Positions 1-11,961 of a stretch of DNA of 64,000 nt are shown piece after piece. The first letter of the stretch is position 1. Every line of letters begins with the position of its first letter. Source of the stretch: Magicicada septendecula (Eukaryota; Arthropoda; Insecta; Hemiptera; Cicadidae); contig CM068367.1 of the NCBI GenBank assembly GCA_034769895.1, positions 705,468,885 through 705,532,884 of the forward strand. The letters are read 5' to 3'. A program made the position numbers and the translations under genes. The notes beneath the pieces are model-generated. The model searched no databases and was not told the DNA's origin. It saw only the letters and a list, made by a program, of their open reading frames with translations.

Positions 1-1569
1 TCATTCAGGTTGAAAACCAATTAAAATTATAAACTGTGGTTCAACATCAACAGGGTAATGTTGATCTGAAATTATTTGACAGGTTATAAAAAAAAATCTC
101 ATTTCTATATCTTGATTATTATGATCCACTAAAAAACTGTTAAATCTTTCTCAACTGATTAGTTGGTTTAAAAAAAAATTAAATTTATTTGCATTGGAGT
201 ATTTTTAAATTTTAGTGCCAATCATTTACCATAATACTGCTGCCAACCTGAATTGTGGAGGTGTACCATTACGAGTTTCAAATATAGGCCCCACGGTCAT
301 TAATGCTATTAATTAGAGTTCCAACACATTTTAATTTTTCTTAACATTCATTTATTATCATTTTGATATTTATAGAAATTGACTTAAAACTTTAAGAACA
401 ATTAAAATCATCAGTTACATCGACTGACCCGGCTAAGAGACAATCTCAGTGTTCAACGTTGGTAGCATTCGCTCAGTACCAAAATACGTTAAAAAAGGCA
501 AACCGTGGAATTACGGTTATACATTTATAAAGGTTCTTTTGACCATGAATTAGTTTAGAAAATATCTATTAATAAGAACAAAACGTAACAAGAGGTTAAT
601 GACTATTGTTATTGACTTAAATCTATAGAAAAAAAAATAAAATTATAAAGTTCGGATTAGCCATAAGTGGACAGTACCACGTTTGGTTAAGTTGCTTTTT
701 TAAAGCGTTATATTTGAATAAAAACAATTAATTCATTTAAAATAATTCATGAGAATAGTGAATAGTATTTGTTATTAAACTTGGGAAAGTGATTAAAATA
801 GTTTCCAGTGTTTACTGAAATTCAAAAGGTTTGAAAAATTTTCTGAGTTCGGTATAGTACACTATTAGTTAAAAAAAATCACTATACTTCCTTTTAGTGC
901 TTTACTTCTTGATAGCACTTTAATATTTTATTCTTTTTGTAATCACAGCCTATGTGCACACACTGCGAAAAAGGATTCACATGAAATAAGGTTAACTTGA
1001 TTTGTTTACTCCCGACCTAACCTTAAATTCACTTTTTTAGGTTAGCAACTTCAGTCAGCTCTATGGCGTTACTTTTGCATTGTTGCTTGTCTTGGGCAGC
1101 GTGGTTTCTCCGTGAAGATATTGTGATGGACTGTGTCTTGCATTTGGTCCGAATTTGGCTTCGAGTGTTTAATGATCATTGCTGATTGGTAAATTCTCCC
1201 AATTTACGTACTCCTTCGGAATCTCTCAGCAAAACAGAAGTGCACAGCGCGTCTTTTGTAGGTGTCAAGATTATGGAAAATTGGTTTACAATATGTAGCC
1301 CACGGGATCATAAACTAACAAATCTTTATAATTCCAATTATTCCTTAGTCTCTACTCTAATTTACATTTCAACATCACCATCCAACTGCAATTGTCGATC
1401 TGAACATTTTGGTATCCCACACTATAGGTTTTCGTTCAGTCGTTAAATACTGTTATTTTTAAACATTGGTTTTCTTTACAAATTTTATATAAAATATTAA
1501 TTATTATGACTTATATACCTAATTATAATAACAAAATTGGTAATTACTCACTATATATTGTGATTTACA
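1..1569. other. AT-rich non-coding DNA, no gene seen
   Basis: No exon-like open frame, transposase motif or terminal repeat could be recognised. The longest open frame (1186-1446, plus) has no family features and unremarkable composition, so it is treated as chance. Confidence 0.5.
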
Positions 1570-1586
1570 TTATTTATAATAATTAA

Positions 1587-1848
1587 GAGGAGCCTCCAGG
1601 TGGTCTAGTGGCTAACGCGGGCGATTGATGCGCTCGTGGTCCCGGGTTCAATTCCCGGCGGAGGTTCCGTACGGCGTGCACTCAGCGTCGTGAGGTAAAC
1701 TGAGTAGGCGCTGAGATAACAGCGCCGCCTCCTGGCTGTGAATACCGCAACTAGCGGCTGGTGGCGCGTAGTACTAGCCATACACCGTCACACTAACACA
1801 AAAGCCACGCGGTACGCCTTGGTCCTTAACAGACTGTTGAGCGGAGGT
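1587..1848 (+). mobile_element. tRNA-derived SINE with perfect 17-bp target duplication
   Basis: A 262-bp GC-richer island in AT-rich DNA. Its first ~75 bases look like a tRNA: an A-box-like TGGTCTAGTGG at 1601-1611, a canonical B box GGTTCAATTCC at 1645-1655, and complementary ends (GCCTCC near 1592, GGAGG near 1660). These are the internal RNA polymerase III promoter elements of a tRNA-type SINE. A non-tRNA body of about 180 bp follows. The element is flanked by identical 17-mers TTATTTATAATAATTAA at 1570-1586 and 1849-1865, the hallmark of LINE-mediated target-primed insertion. There is no poly-A tail; the 3' end is GCGGAGGT. The perfect duplication suggests a young insertion. The LINE partner cannot be identified. 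Confidence 0.85.
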
Positions 1849-1865
1849 TTATTTATAATAATTAA

Positions 1866-2251
1866 TAGTATCAGGATATGCTAAAAATCATATTCGGCTT
1901 TCTAGGCCTACTCAAATCTGATTACATGACACTATACTTTTCCTTATTATACAAACATTACTTCATTACCTGATTATATAAGTAACTACAATTGTTCCTG
2001 ATTATCCAGTTGAACCTTTGTGACAGTTTTACTAACAAAATTAAGAATATGTGATTACTAATAACATAATTACATTTACTTGGCATCACAGCCTATAGTC
2101 TTGTAGGAATTAATTCCTTTCCTACTATTTACAATTCTTATTATTAATCACAGACAATTATTGTAAATTGTTCTTGATAGTCTACTTCAACTTTCACTAA
2201 CCTACACATAACATAAATCAATGATTATTTATTATTAACAATGTAAATAAG
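1866..2251. other. AT-rich spacer
   Basis: No features recognised between the SINE and the Penelope-like element. Confidence 0.5.
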
Positions 2252-2263
2252 TTTTCTTAGGCT

Positions 2264-2593
2264 ATCAAATAAACACCATTACTCACCGTCAGAGGCTTAA
2301 TTCTTATATTTGCGATGTTATATTAGACTCAACATGTTTCGGGACAGCTTGTCCCATCCTCAGGAGTAAAAAACATACTCTTCAAACCTCAATAGAGGAT
2401 GAATCGTCGAACATTATAAAATATCAAAATCCAAAACACATTGAGTAAATTAATGAAAACCACAACATTAGGCGCACGTATAGGCTCCAAGGTGCACACC
2501 TCACGCCAGCTGAACACGCACTAAGTAAAATCACTCATTGCTCGAAAGATGTCGCAGTGCGGTATCATATAAAGCATTCGACTTAAAGTTTAG
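2264..2593 (-). repeat. Left inverted arm (pLTR-like) of the Penelope-like element
   Basis: Reverse complement of 2812-3144 with few differences. Outer edge ATCAAATAAAC, inner edge near AAAGTTTAG. Carries a hammerhead-like motif on the minus strand. Confidence 0.8.
2327..2367 (-). ncRNA. Hammerhead-ribozyme-like motif, left arm
   Basis: Minus strand reads ACTC, CTGAGGA, T, hairpin GGGACA/TGTCCC, GAAA, a tiny AC-AT-GT helix, T at the cleavage position, then GAGT, which pairs with ACTC. This reproduces the hammerhead core (CUGANGA, helix II, GAAA, 2-bp helix III, H17, helix I). One extra U follows CUGANGA. Hammerheads of minimal type are known in Penelope-like elements; activity here is inferred. 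Confidence 0.55.
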
Positions 2594-2631
2594 CTAGTTA
2601 TTAAAGTTTACCACTTAAAGCATTCGAAAAC

Positions 2632-2874
2632 ATGAAATCTAGTTTTGCTAAGCATCTTGTCAATGAAAATCACGGCTATACTGATTTTAAGACTAACTTA
2701 GTCCCCCTCCATATTTGCAATAAGGGACAGTATATGAACGCTCTCGAAGAATTCGAGATTTACAAAGCTTATAATAATAGTGACATCAGGCCATTTGTTT
2801 TGAACGATCAACTAAACTTTAAGTCGAATGCTTTATATGATACCGGACTGCGACATCTTTCGAGCAATGAGTGA
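2632..2874 (+). pseudogene. C-terminal end of a Penelope-type RT/endonuclease (truncated)
   Basis: An 80-codon open frame whose residues FAKHLVNENH, LHICNKGQYMNALEEFEIYK and LNDQLNFKSNALYDT follow the pattern I know from the C-terminal, endonuclease-side end of Penelope-like polyproteins (FA-HLL--NH ... G--LN-LE-FEIYK ... LN-Q). The full protein carries a reverse transcriptase and usually a GIY-YIG nuclease that nicks the target; neither catalytic module is present here. The frame runs on into the right inverted arm, where it stops, as expected if the arm overlaps the 3' end of the coding region. There is no stop or frameshift within the fragment, so truncation rather than decay explains its state. 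The family assignment rests on remembered sequence patterns, not on a search. Confidence 0.7.
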
Positions 2875-3144
2875 TTTTACTTAGTGCGCGTTCAGCTAGG
2901 GTGAGGTGTGCACCTTGGAGCCTATACGTGCGCCTAATGTTGTGGTTTTCATTAATTTACTCAATGTGTGTTTTGGATTTTGATATTTTATAATGTTCGA
3001 CGATTCATCCTCTATTGAGGTTTGAAGAGTATGTTTTTTTACTCCTGAGGATGGGACAAACTGTCCCGAAACATGTTGAGTCTAATATAACATCGCAAAT
3101 ATAAGAATTAAGCCTCTGACGGTGAGTAACGTTGTTTATTTGAT
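2812..3144 (+). repeat. Right inverted arm (pLTR-like) of the Penelope-like element
   Basis: Inverted partner of 2264-2593, followed by the 39-bp one-sided tail. Confidence 0.8.
3041..3081 (+). ncRNA. Hammerhead-ribozyme-like motif, right arm
   Basis: ACTC, CTGAGGA (3045-3051), T, GGGACA/TGTCCC hairpin, GAAA (3068-3071), an AC-AT-GT mini-helix, T, then GAGT complementary to ACTC. Predicted cleavage after the T at 3077. Same core as the left arm, with one loop change (AAC versus AGC). Confidence 0.55.
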
Positions 3145-3195
3145 TGTCATACAAGTGGCTTGGTACTATAAACAAACTTAATATTTTCTTAGGCT

Positions 3196-3527
3196 CACTG
3201 TCCTGTGACAGCGACTCCTAGTTTCACTTTTATCTTGACAATACTTCCGTCTGCCTCTCATATTATTATTCTAACATGTTCTTTAGAATGTACAGGAACT
3301 TTGACAATATATGTAATCACTTAATGTGACCTTTCTTTCTTATGATAAGTCTTGCTAACTTCCCCATCAAAACTCTTAAGGTTGGTTTCATGTGTCCATT
3401 GTTTCATTAAAATAGATTGTTTAATTATATTGTTTAAACATGTCTACACTCTTAGAACCTTCTACACATTACAAAGATTCTAGTATTATTTATACTAACT
3501 AGTTTATTTAGTTAGATTACAGTAGGA
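3196..3527. other. Spacer without recognisable feature
   Basis: AT-rich, no open frame of note, between the Penelope-like element and the Tigger. Confidence 0.5.
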
Positions 3528-3529
3528 CC

Positions 3530-5726
3530 TCTGTATATCGAACTTCTTTATATCGAAAATCTCCATTTATCGAATTTTTTTTAAGTCCCGTGAAATTTCA
3601 ATATAAAATAATTTCCATATATCGAAAAAAATTTCTATATATTGAACTTTGTAACTTCAGAAATGAGGGGAAAATTATCTGTGATTCACGTGACACTGTG
3701 CGTGTTCCTCACTCCCTCAATCTACAACAATCGTTCCTGCGCATTACAGTATCTCATCATTCGGTAGTACTGTACGTTATTAAGGAGTAAGGTTAACTCA
3801 GTTTCAGTCAGTCTTTATTTTTGTTTTGAGTTTATTTTTTATTTTTTCTTGAGTTCACGAGAACGTAAATGCTGTAATGTCAAAAAGAAAATCTTTGAGT
3901 GTTGCAGAAAAGGTGGCATTATTAAAAGATGTGGATAGTGGAATGCGAAAAAAAGACGTTGCGATAAAGTTTTTGATTCCACCGAGTACAGTGTCAACCA
4001 TAATAAAGAATCGAGAATCTGTTTTAAAAACTCATGAAAATGTAGGAGCAGATAGAAAACGGTCTAAAACGTGCAAATATGATGAGTGGACGAAGCAGTT
4101 CTTAAATGGGTGACAATGGTGCGAGATAAATACATGCCTGTCTCAGGACCGCTTATAAAGGAAAAGGCGGCAGAGTATGCTAAAGTGTTTGGGCACGAAG
4201 AGTTTCAAGCAAGTTCTGGATGGTTGGACAAATTTAAGAAACGTCACAGCATTAAAGAAAAAGTTATTTCGGGAGAAAGTGGAAGTGTATCTGAAGCAGA
4301 CTGTAACCAGTGGAAAACTACAACTTTAAGGTTAATTTTAGAAGAGTATGAACCAGATAATGTTTTTAACATGGATGAAACCGGACTTTTTTTCAGATGT
4401 TCACCAAATAAGACTCTAACCTTTAAAGACGATAAATGCTTCAGAGGTAAACATAGTAAAGAACGAATAACTGTTGTCGTGTGTGCCAATATGTCCGGAA
4501 AAGAAAAAAATAAACTGTTGGTGATCGGAAAAAGCAAGCAACCAAGATGTTTTAAAGGAGTGAAGTCTTTAGAAACTGACTACGAATACAATAAAAAGTC
4601 ATGGATGACGAGTGAGATTTTTGAGAAATGGATAGTAAACTTTGACAAAAAACTGATAAGACAAAACAGAAAAGTGGTTCTTTTTGTTGACAATTGTCCG
4701 GCACACCCTCCTTTTGTGGCAAAAAAGTTAACAAACGTGAAGCTGGTTTTTTTCCCTCCAAACACCACATCTAAACTACAACCTATGGACCAGGGAGTAA
4801 TAAAAAATCTCAAAATGCTTTACCGAAAACACATCCTCAAGAGGCTCATTTTTGCATTGGAAAACAACAAACCTATTGATGATGCGATTAATCTCAGACT
4901 GTGTATATCAGAGGTAGCAAAGGTGTGGCAAAATTATGTAGCAGAATCAACAATACAGAATTGTTTTATAAAAGCTGGCTTCTCTCAAAATACTGTTGTG
5001 GAAGAAGTTACTGCACTGCCACAACTTGAGGATTGTTGGAACCAGTTACAGTCAACTGGCGCAATAGATCAAGACATATCACTCGATGAATTTTTAAGCG
5101 TCGACGAAGACGTTATTGTTGCAGAATATTCAACGGACGATAACATTTTAAGTTTATTAAAAGATACTGAAGATTTAGGTGAAGACAATGAGGCAGAAGA
5201 AATTGAAGTTCCTAAACCTTCTAAGAAAGAAATGATGGCAGCATTTGAAACAATCCGTCGAGGTCTTCAATCAGAAGAATATGTGCCTGATGATATTTTC
5301 CAGTCGCTCAACAAATGTGAACACTTTTATGAGGAATCTGCATCAAATTTGGTTCAGAAAGACATTCAAAATTATTTTACGACCAATTAATAAAATACAG
5401 TATTACTCATTTAACACGTAAGTTCCTACTTTTTTAAATACAAACAATTTTTTAAAGTAAATAAATAAATACTGTACTGTACACTAAATACTTTTTATTA
5501 AATAAATACAGTAATTTTTATTAAATAAATGCTTATGGTTTTCATTTATTTATTACCAAAATGTCGTTTTAATAGTATGGAGGCCTATACATGATTTTTT
5601 TAACAAATTCCAGTGCTTTTCCTAACCTACGAATAATAATAAGAAACAGGTTTCTGTATATCGAAATTCCTATATATCGAATTTTTTCTTAGGAACCATC
5701 AAATTCGATATACGGAGGTCCTACTG
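3530..5726 (+). mobile_element. Tigger/pogo DNA transposon, nearly complete
   Basis: Terminal inverted repeats CAGTAGGACCTCTGTATATC (3530 on) and its complement ending at 5726, flanked by TA on both sides (3528-3529, 5727-5728), as expected for the Tc1/mariner-pogo superfamily. Short TATATCGAA motifs repeat inside both ends. The element is 2197 bp with one transposase gene in the same orientation as the host gene. Confidence 0.92.
3877..5390 (+). pseudogene. Tigger transposase, one frameshift
   Basis: Cut-and-paste transposase of the pogo/CENP-B-like family. A Psq-type helix-turn-helix (SVAEKVALLKDVDSGMRKKD) opens the protein from the ATG at 3877. A CENP-B-type DNA-binding domain follows (KYMPVSGPLIKEKA to SGWLDKFKKRH), then the DDE nuclease with NMDETGLFF near 4.37 kb, LFVDNCPAHP near 4.69 kb and LQPMDQGVIKN near 4.79 kb. 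The acidic tail ends in DIQNYFTTN. The frame breaks once around 4085: the first 78 codons and the remaining ~430 lie in different frames, consistent with loss of one base, and no other damage is seen. All three catalytic acidic positions remain. The total of ~505 codons is normal for the family. The break could be real or a sequencing error; otherwise this is a very young copy. Confidence 0.92.
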
Positions 5727-5817
5727 TATTTGGAAAACTATTCTTTTTCTAGATCATTGTTGGCAGTCTTTAGTGCCTCACTTCTCTCTTTATTTAGGTG
5801 ATAATTGATATTATAAC

Positions 5818-8646
5818 TAGTGTTGCGGATTTAATTGGTTAATCGAACTGATTAACTGATTAAAATTTGAACTTCGATTAATCAATCAAAACTACTTAAT
5901 CGAATAGTAGAGTCGATTAAAATCAATCGGTTGTTGAAATTTTCTTTTATGAGAAGTTGAAGCTTGTCCACCAAATACTTGAATTATGTCTTGTCTCTTG
6001 AATGAGAGTCCCGTTATTATAGTCCAGTATCTCAGTCGTGCATTTGTTATTATTATTTCAATTTATTTTTAATTATATCGTTGTTTTACAGTCACTAATT
6101 TTTATTAGTTATTTAATTTTTTAGTTAATTTCTATTGGTAGTTTTTATTCTGTAATTACAATTACGTATTATTGTAATTATTTGTCCTTCATAGTCAAGC
6201 ACGGGAAGTTATAATACACAGTTTTTTGTTGTCCAGGATTAAAAGATTCTTGCAATTAAATTAATACGAAGAATGTGTTCCTTTATGTAACGAGAAACTG
6301 TAGAGATAGTCGCGTGTAATTAAGGAGTGGAAGTGTACAGTTTGCAAATTCCGTTGTGATAAGAATGGTCAGAAAGGCTGTAGTTTTTTACATCTCAGCA
6401 GTACACAATGACAGACCAAACAACACTCAGATATGTTTATAAAACATTCTGATATATAAAAGAATGTAAATTCTCACATCTCACAGCGACTCCCTCCACA
6501 TAGCCTTTCCCCTCTGACCGTAAGCGTTTCGCGCATTTCCATGCCCTTAACTTTCAATTTTGCTATAATAGTAACAGTTGGACAGGTGGCGTGTTACAGT
6601 GTGTTTAATCAGGTGAGGAAAACTTGTGTTTTTCAAAGAGGGTACTTTTTGTGTTTGTGTTTCCTGATACCGTGCATGAAATCTGTGTTATGGCGTACGA
6701 AGACTTACGAGGAAGACTCTGTGGAAGTTTTGGATATAAATTGAACGACAGTGGTAAAGTGATGGACAGGAAAACCGTTTTCTGTAAGCTTTGCGGGAAA
6801 TCATTTAGCTACAGCGGTAGCACTAGCAGTTTGCAATACCATTTAAAACACGTCCATCCCTTACAAAGTGTTGCTGAATCATCTGTTGTTAATGCAAGTT
6901 CATGTCAGTCAAACTTGAATCATTTCATAGTGAAACCAATCTCTTCATTAAAGGAGGCTGAACTAACAAATAAAATTGTGAAATGGATATAAAAGACAGT
7001 CGACCTATCAATATAATTTCGGATGAAGGGCTAAAAGAAGTTTTAAGGGAAGCTGTAGGTAGTGGTTCTTATAATCTTCCATCTAGAGACGTTGTAACTA
7101 GACGGATTGAGAAACTTTATGATGTCGAACGATCCAAGCTGCTAGACAAACTCAAAGAAACTGAATTTGTTGGCCTAACAGGTGATTTCTGGACATCAAT
7201 AGTAAATCAAACGGAAGAATTCGAACAAGTTGTGTCTGACTGGAATCTTCAAAGTAAAGTAGTTGCAATATGTACAGACAATGCCAGGAATAATGTTCTT
7301 GGTGTCGAAAATTCGAAATATGATAATGTTAGGTGCACTGCTCATACCCTGCAATTAAGTCTGAATACAGCAATTGAGAATGCGTCTATAGATAAACTGC
7401 TTTCCAAATGTAGAAAAATGGTGGGTCATTTCAAGCACAGTCCTTATTTGGAAAATCAGCTATGCCAAAAACTGAAAGAACTTAATATTCCGCAGTGCAA
7501 ACTGAAACAAGATATAGTCACCCGATGGAATAGTACATGCCTTATGTTCGAGTCTCTTCTGGAAGCCAAGGAAGGAATTGTAGCTATATGTCCACCAATC
7601 CATCAAACATCATTCCATTAACTGAAGTGGAATGGGAAATGACACAAAAAATGTATAAATGTCTTCAACCATGTTTGGAGTGATTTTCTTGGAGGAAGTA
7701 AATACGTGATGGCAAGTGTTGTACTACCCGCCATAACTCATTTAAGAGTAAGTCTAAAAATTACCGACATGGATCCTGGTTAAGTTACTCGATTCAAAAC
7801 AGCTCTGTTAGATGATTTAACGGAAAGAGTAAATGCCTGGCCTAAAATAGAAATGTATCAAGAAGCTACGGCTCTTGATCCAAGATTTAAATATTTGAAA
7901 TGTCTTCCAAGAGAAGCAAGAGAATTAGTGTGGAACAGAATGTCCGGTAAAGTTGTGACCACTGCACAAACAGAAATAAAACAAAATGTAAAGAAAATAA
8001 AACTTGTTTTTGAAGAAGACGATGATGACAAGAGGGAAGAAACAGCTCCGTTAACACCGCTCGCAACAGAGGTTGATGTCTACAGTACTTTGGCAGAACT
8101 GGATGATGACTTTGCAGACCCCTTACTGTGGTGGAAAACACATTCCATTCAGCTTCCACTTCTTTCATCTGTAGCGAAAAAATTGCTCTGCGTTCCAGCT
8201 ACATCGGTTCCGTACGAACGAGTGTTTAGTGACGCAGGCAATATTGTTACTAAACGTAGAGCAGCCCTTCATCCGGACCATGTGAACACACACACATGCT
8301 TAAAATCCTGGTTGAAGCAGTACTGACTAGGTGAGTCTAATGTTATACCATATCCTTACCTTCAAATTCATATTTGTCACCTAGTCTCCTGATAACAGTT
8401 CATATTATTAAATCTGTTAATACATATTATAATATTATTATTATTATTTGAATGTAATCCATGCTAATATACTGATTTTATAAATTACTTAAAACCAAAA
8501 AAAGAAACATAAGTAACAATTAGATACATCTATTAAAATTAAATTTGTAAGCCATTAGTATGATAATTTTTTAGTACCCAAACTCGATTAATTGATTAAA
8601 CCTTCTTGATTAACTGATTAAATATTTTGATCGATCGACATCACTA
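5818..8646 (+). mobile_element. ZBED-type hAT DNA transposon
   Basis: Flanked by a perfect 8-bp target duplication ATTATAAC (5810-5817 and 8647-8654), diagnostic of hAT insertion. Ends are TAGTGTTGCGG (left) and ...CGACATCACTA (right), imperfect inverted repeats. Subterminal TTAATC/GATTAA motifs are numerous at both ends (5835-5930 and 8583-8630), like the transposase-binding arrays of hAT elements. Length 2829 bp, with one broken transposase inside. Confidence 0.92.
6690..8326 (+). pseudogene. hAT transposase (BED finger type), broken and internally deleted
   Basis: The start at 6690 gives a protein opening with a BED zinc finger (CKLCGKSF ... HLKHVHP, C-x2-C and H-x4-H). A conserved hAT segment follows (RRIEKLYDVERSKLLDKL, LTGDFWTSIVNQ), then ICTDNARNNV and CTAHTLQLSLNTAIENA, and finally the C-terminal dimerisation region (PLLWWKTHSIQLPLLSSVAK ... 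VPATSVPYERVFSDAG). Frames change near 6985, and stops and frame changes lie between 7619 and 7850. Between WTSIVNQ and the TDNARN region the family normally has roughly 50 more residues, so part of the catalytic core appears deleted. The copy cannot encode active transposase, although its ends could still be used in trans. Confidence 0.9.
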
Positions 8647-8654
8647 ATTATAAC

Positions 8655-10559
8655 CAATATTATATAGTTAATTTGGTCTTATTTACTACTTTACCAGTAG
8701 TTTTCATTTTATGTTTATACCTCATGTAATTTACAATGCTTTTTAGCCTCTTTTTATGTATAAAATCATATGATGGTACTTAACCTAACATGTAGGCTTA
8801 CATTTACCTCTTGGTTTAATTAGCATTACAATCTTATCTCACTGGTTCCTATCATCTTATTTTACTTTATTTCATTAATCAGGATAACCAAAGTGGTTAT
8901 TCTATTTTATTTTGGTGGTACTGTTAATTTACTTATTGTATTGTTTAATTTTCTTTTATTCAGGGTCCAGTTTGTTACTGCAGCATAGACTCTAATTCTT
9001 TACATTTTCTTAACACTTTTCAAAGCAGTTTACTGGATTCAATTTCTTGTTATTGTTGAGATTATCAAGGTATAGCATTACATTTATCATTATTTCTTAT
9101 AATCTAATACAATCTATTTGGTACTCAAGTTATTTATGGACTAGTATTTTGTTCTTTCTCTAACATGGTCTTACAATGGATCACGTTTGGGACCTAATTT
9201 ATGTAATAGTAAAACATAACATTACATAATACCCCCCTATAAAGTCGATTTATTTCAGTAATTAATGTTTTAGTGTTACTGAAATAAATGGCTATGCTTC
9301 TTGACCTTTTTATTTATTTTTTTTAATTTTTATTATTAGTAAAACATAATGTTACGGTGTATATGCCTATCAATTTCACTTAGTAAATGTTAATTTGATA
9401 AAATTAAAGTTTATAGAACTATTAATGATAAAAAAGTTAAAGTAGCGTAACTTTGAAATTTCAGATCATAAAATAACCATGATTTCTTAATTTATTAAAG
9501 AACATTAATGTAAACATCTGTACCAAATCTCATTAAGATATAGGTATACAATTAGTACAGTAGCTTAAGTTTTCTTTAAATACACAAAATGGTGGCCAGA
9601 CAGGAATATGTGATGTTTTCTGACCTATGGTTGTAGGAACATTTTTCTTATATTACTAACAGAAAAAAGTCTATAAACAAAATGAGTAAATACGAAATAA
9701 GGTAGTGACAGGGCTTGGCACCAATAGCTCGCTGGTCTCCAGAAGTGTCCGGTATAAACATTACAAATAATTTTACATATGGTCCAAACCACCTTAAGTT
9801 GAATATTATAACTTACATTAAAACTAACTTTACACTATTTTCTACAACTTTCACGCTTATACTATGTGTCTATCACAAGAAATAAAAAACTTCCTCACAG
9901 ATTGAAAACTTTAATACACACACTAACGGCATTAATGAACTACAGAAATAAACATATATAAAAATGTTATTGTGCTTTGGCTATTAAAAGGTGTTTGTAC
10001 AAATGAAATTTATTGCTAATCAAACGTCGTAAAAATTAATTCCATAAATCTTATATTAGGGCAGCAGTCACTGATTGATTGAAACGATTGAAACATTGCT
10101 CTAACTTCTACAAGTGAACAAAAATTTATAAAATCTGTTTTTTGAAGAAAATAATTGTGTTACAGACATATAATATGTACAGAAGTATGCAGGACAGTAT
10201 GTAGAACATCAATAAAATTTAAAACTCTTTAAAATTTGTAATTCACATTTAGCTTGAATGGCAACATGACAAAGACAGAAAAGGAGAGACATATACGGGA
10301 AACACATGGACAGGAGAGAGTGCGATAGCCCCCATAAGAGCCAATGCTGAAAATTAAACCTGGGACGTCCATTAGATTGCTTTACTGCTCCATAAATTTT
10401 TCTTTTGTAGGGGATCTCAGGTATTTTACACCAGGTTCTGCTGTACCTAAGCCCTCAATTTCCTGGTGTAGATCCTGTGCTTGTATTAAAGTATTGAAAA
10501 CTAAAAGTGTTAGCACCATCGCTTCAATTGGTCAGTCTCTGTCGTGAGCAGTCACAATG
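8655..10559. other. AT-rich DNA without genes; one perfect hairpin
   Basis: No coding signal. A perfect 14-bp inverted repeat ATTTATTTCAGTAA (9248-9261) pairs with 9276-9289 across a 14-nt loop; origin unknown. Confidence 0.45.
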
Positions 10560-11395
<836 letters not shown>

Positions 11396-11959
11396 TTTTA
11401 TAAAATAACTTTCTAAAACAAAATTATTCTGTGTTAAACTCTATATATTTTACCATCAATTTATATGTAAATTTTTATACAATTTATATTTAAAGAACAA
11501 AAACAAGTGTAGCTGTCTGGATAAACATTTTTTATTATTTTAGAAAGTTGTCATTTTTTCAGGAAGGAGTGAAATGGATTTCGTTTTTTATAAATGATCC
11601 CTGTGTTTAAAACGATGGTGTTTTTTCTTTTTTGTGGAAGTAATTTCATTTTTTGTGGAAGTAATTTCAAGTATTTTTCTGAAATACTCATTCCTTCATT
11701 GTTAATATTAGGAATTTTCTGTAAGCTTGATTAATAAGAGAGGAAGAACTTGTCCTGTAGAAAGTTGTAAGTTTTGCCTGGAGCTTTGCTGTGCAGAATG
11801 AGAACTGTATGAGATAGGAGGAATATAATTGTGTGTGTGTGTGTGTGCGTGTGTGTGCGTGTGTGACAAATTTATGTACAAAAATCAAAATTTGAGACTA
11901 TGAGTGACAAAAATTTTAGTTTTCATTACCGTATTTGATGTGGAATGACCCCAGCCTAT
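11396..11959. other. Spacer with short (GT)n tract
   Basis: A GT-rich stretch at ~11830-11865 with GC interruptions; nothing else recognised. Confidence 0.5.
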
Positions 11960-11961
11960 TA

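Larger units (their letters stand above)
2264..3183 (+). mobile_element. Truncated Penelope-like element with inverted terminal arms
   Basis: A 920-bp insertion bounded by a 12-bp direct repeat TTTTCTTAGGCT (2252-2263 and 3184-3195). Arms of ~330 bp (2264-2593 and 2812-3144) are inverted and nearly identical, differing by a few bases and small indels. A 39-bp tail (3145-3183, containing GTGGCTTGG) lies beyond the right arm only. Inverted LTR-like arms plus a one-sided extension of ~35-40 bp are a known hallmark of Penelope retroelements. The centre encodes the C-terminal end of a Penelope-type protein (2632-2874). Each arm carries a hammerhead-like motif. Everything upstream of the last ~80 codons (reverse transcriptase and most of the endonuclease) is missing, so this copy cannot move by itself. 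The same architecture recurs at 31726-32120. Confidence 0.8.

Noticed and set aside
1186-1446. 86-codon frame near 1.2 kb
   Set aside because: No homology pattern, splice sites or compositional contrast; treated as chance.
1591-1665. A functional tRNA gene
   Set aside because: The tRNA-like head is fused to a ~180-bp body and the whole unit is bounded by a target duplication, so it is a SINE, not a tRNA gene.
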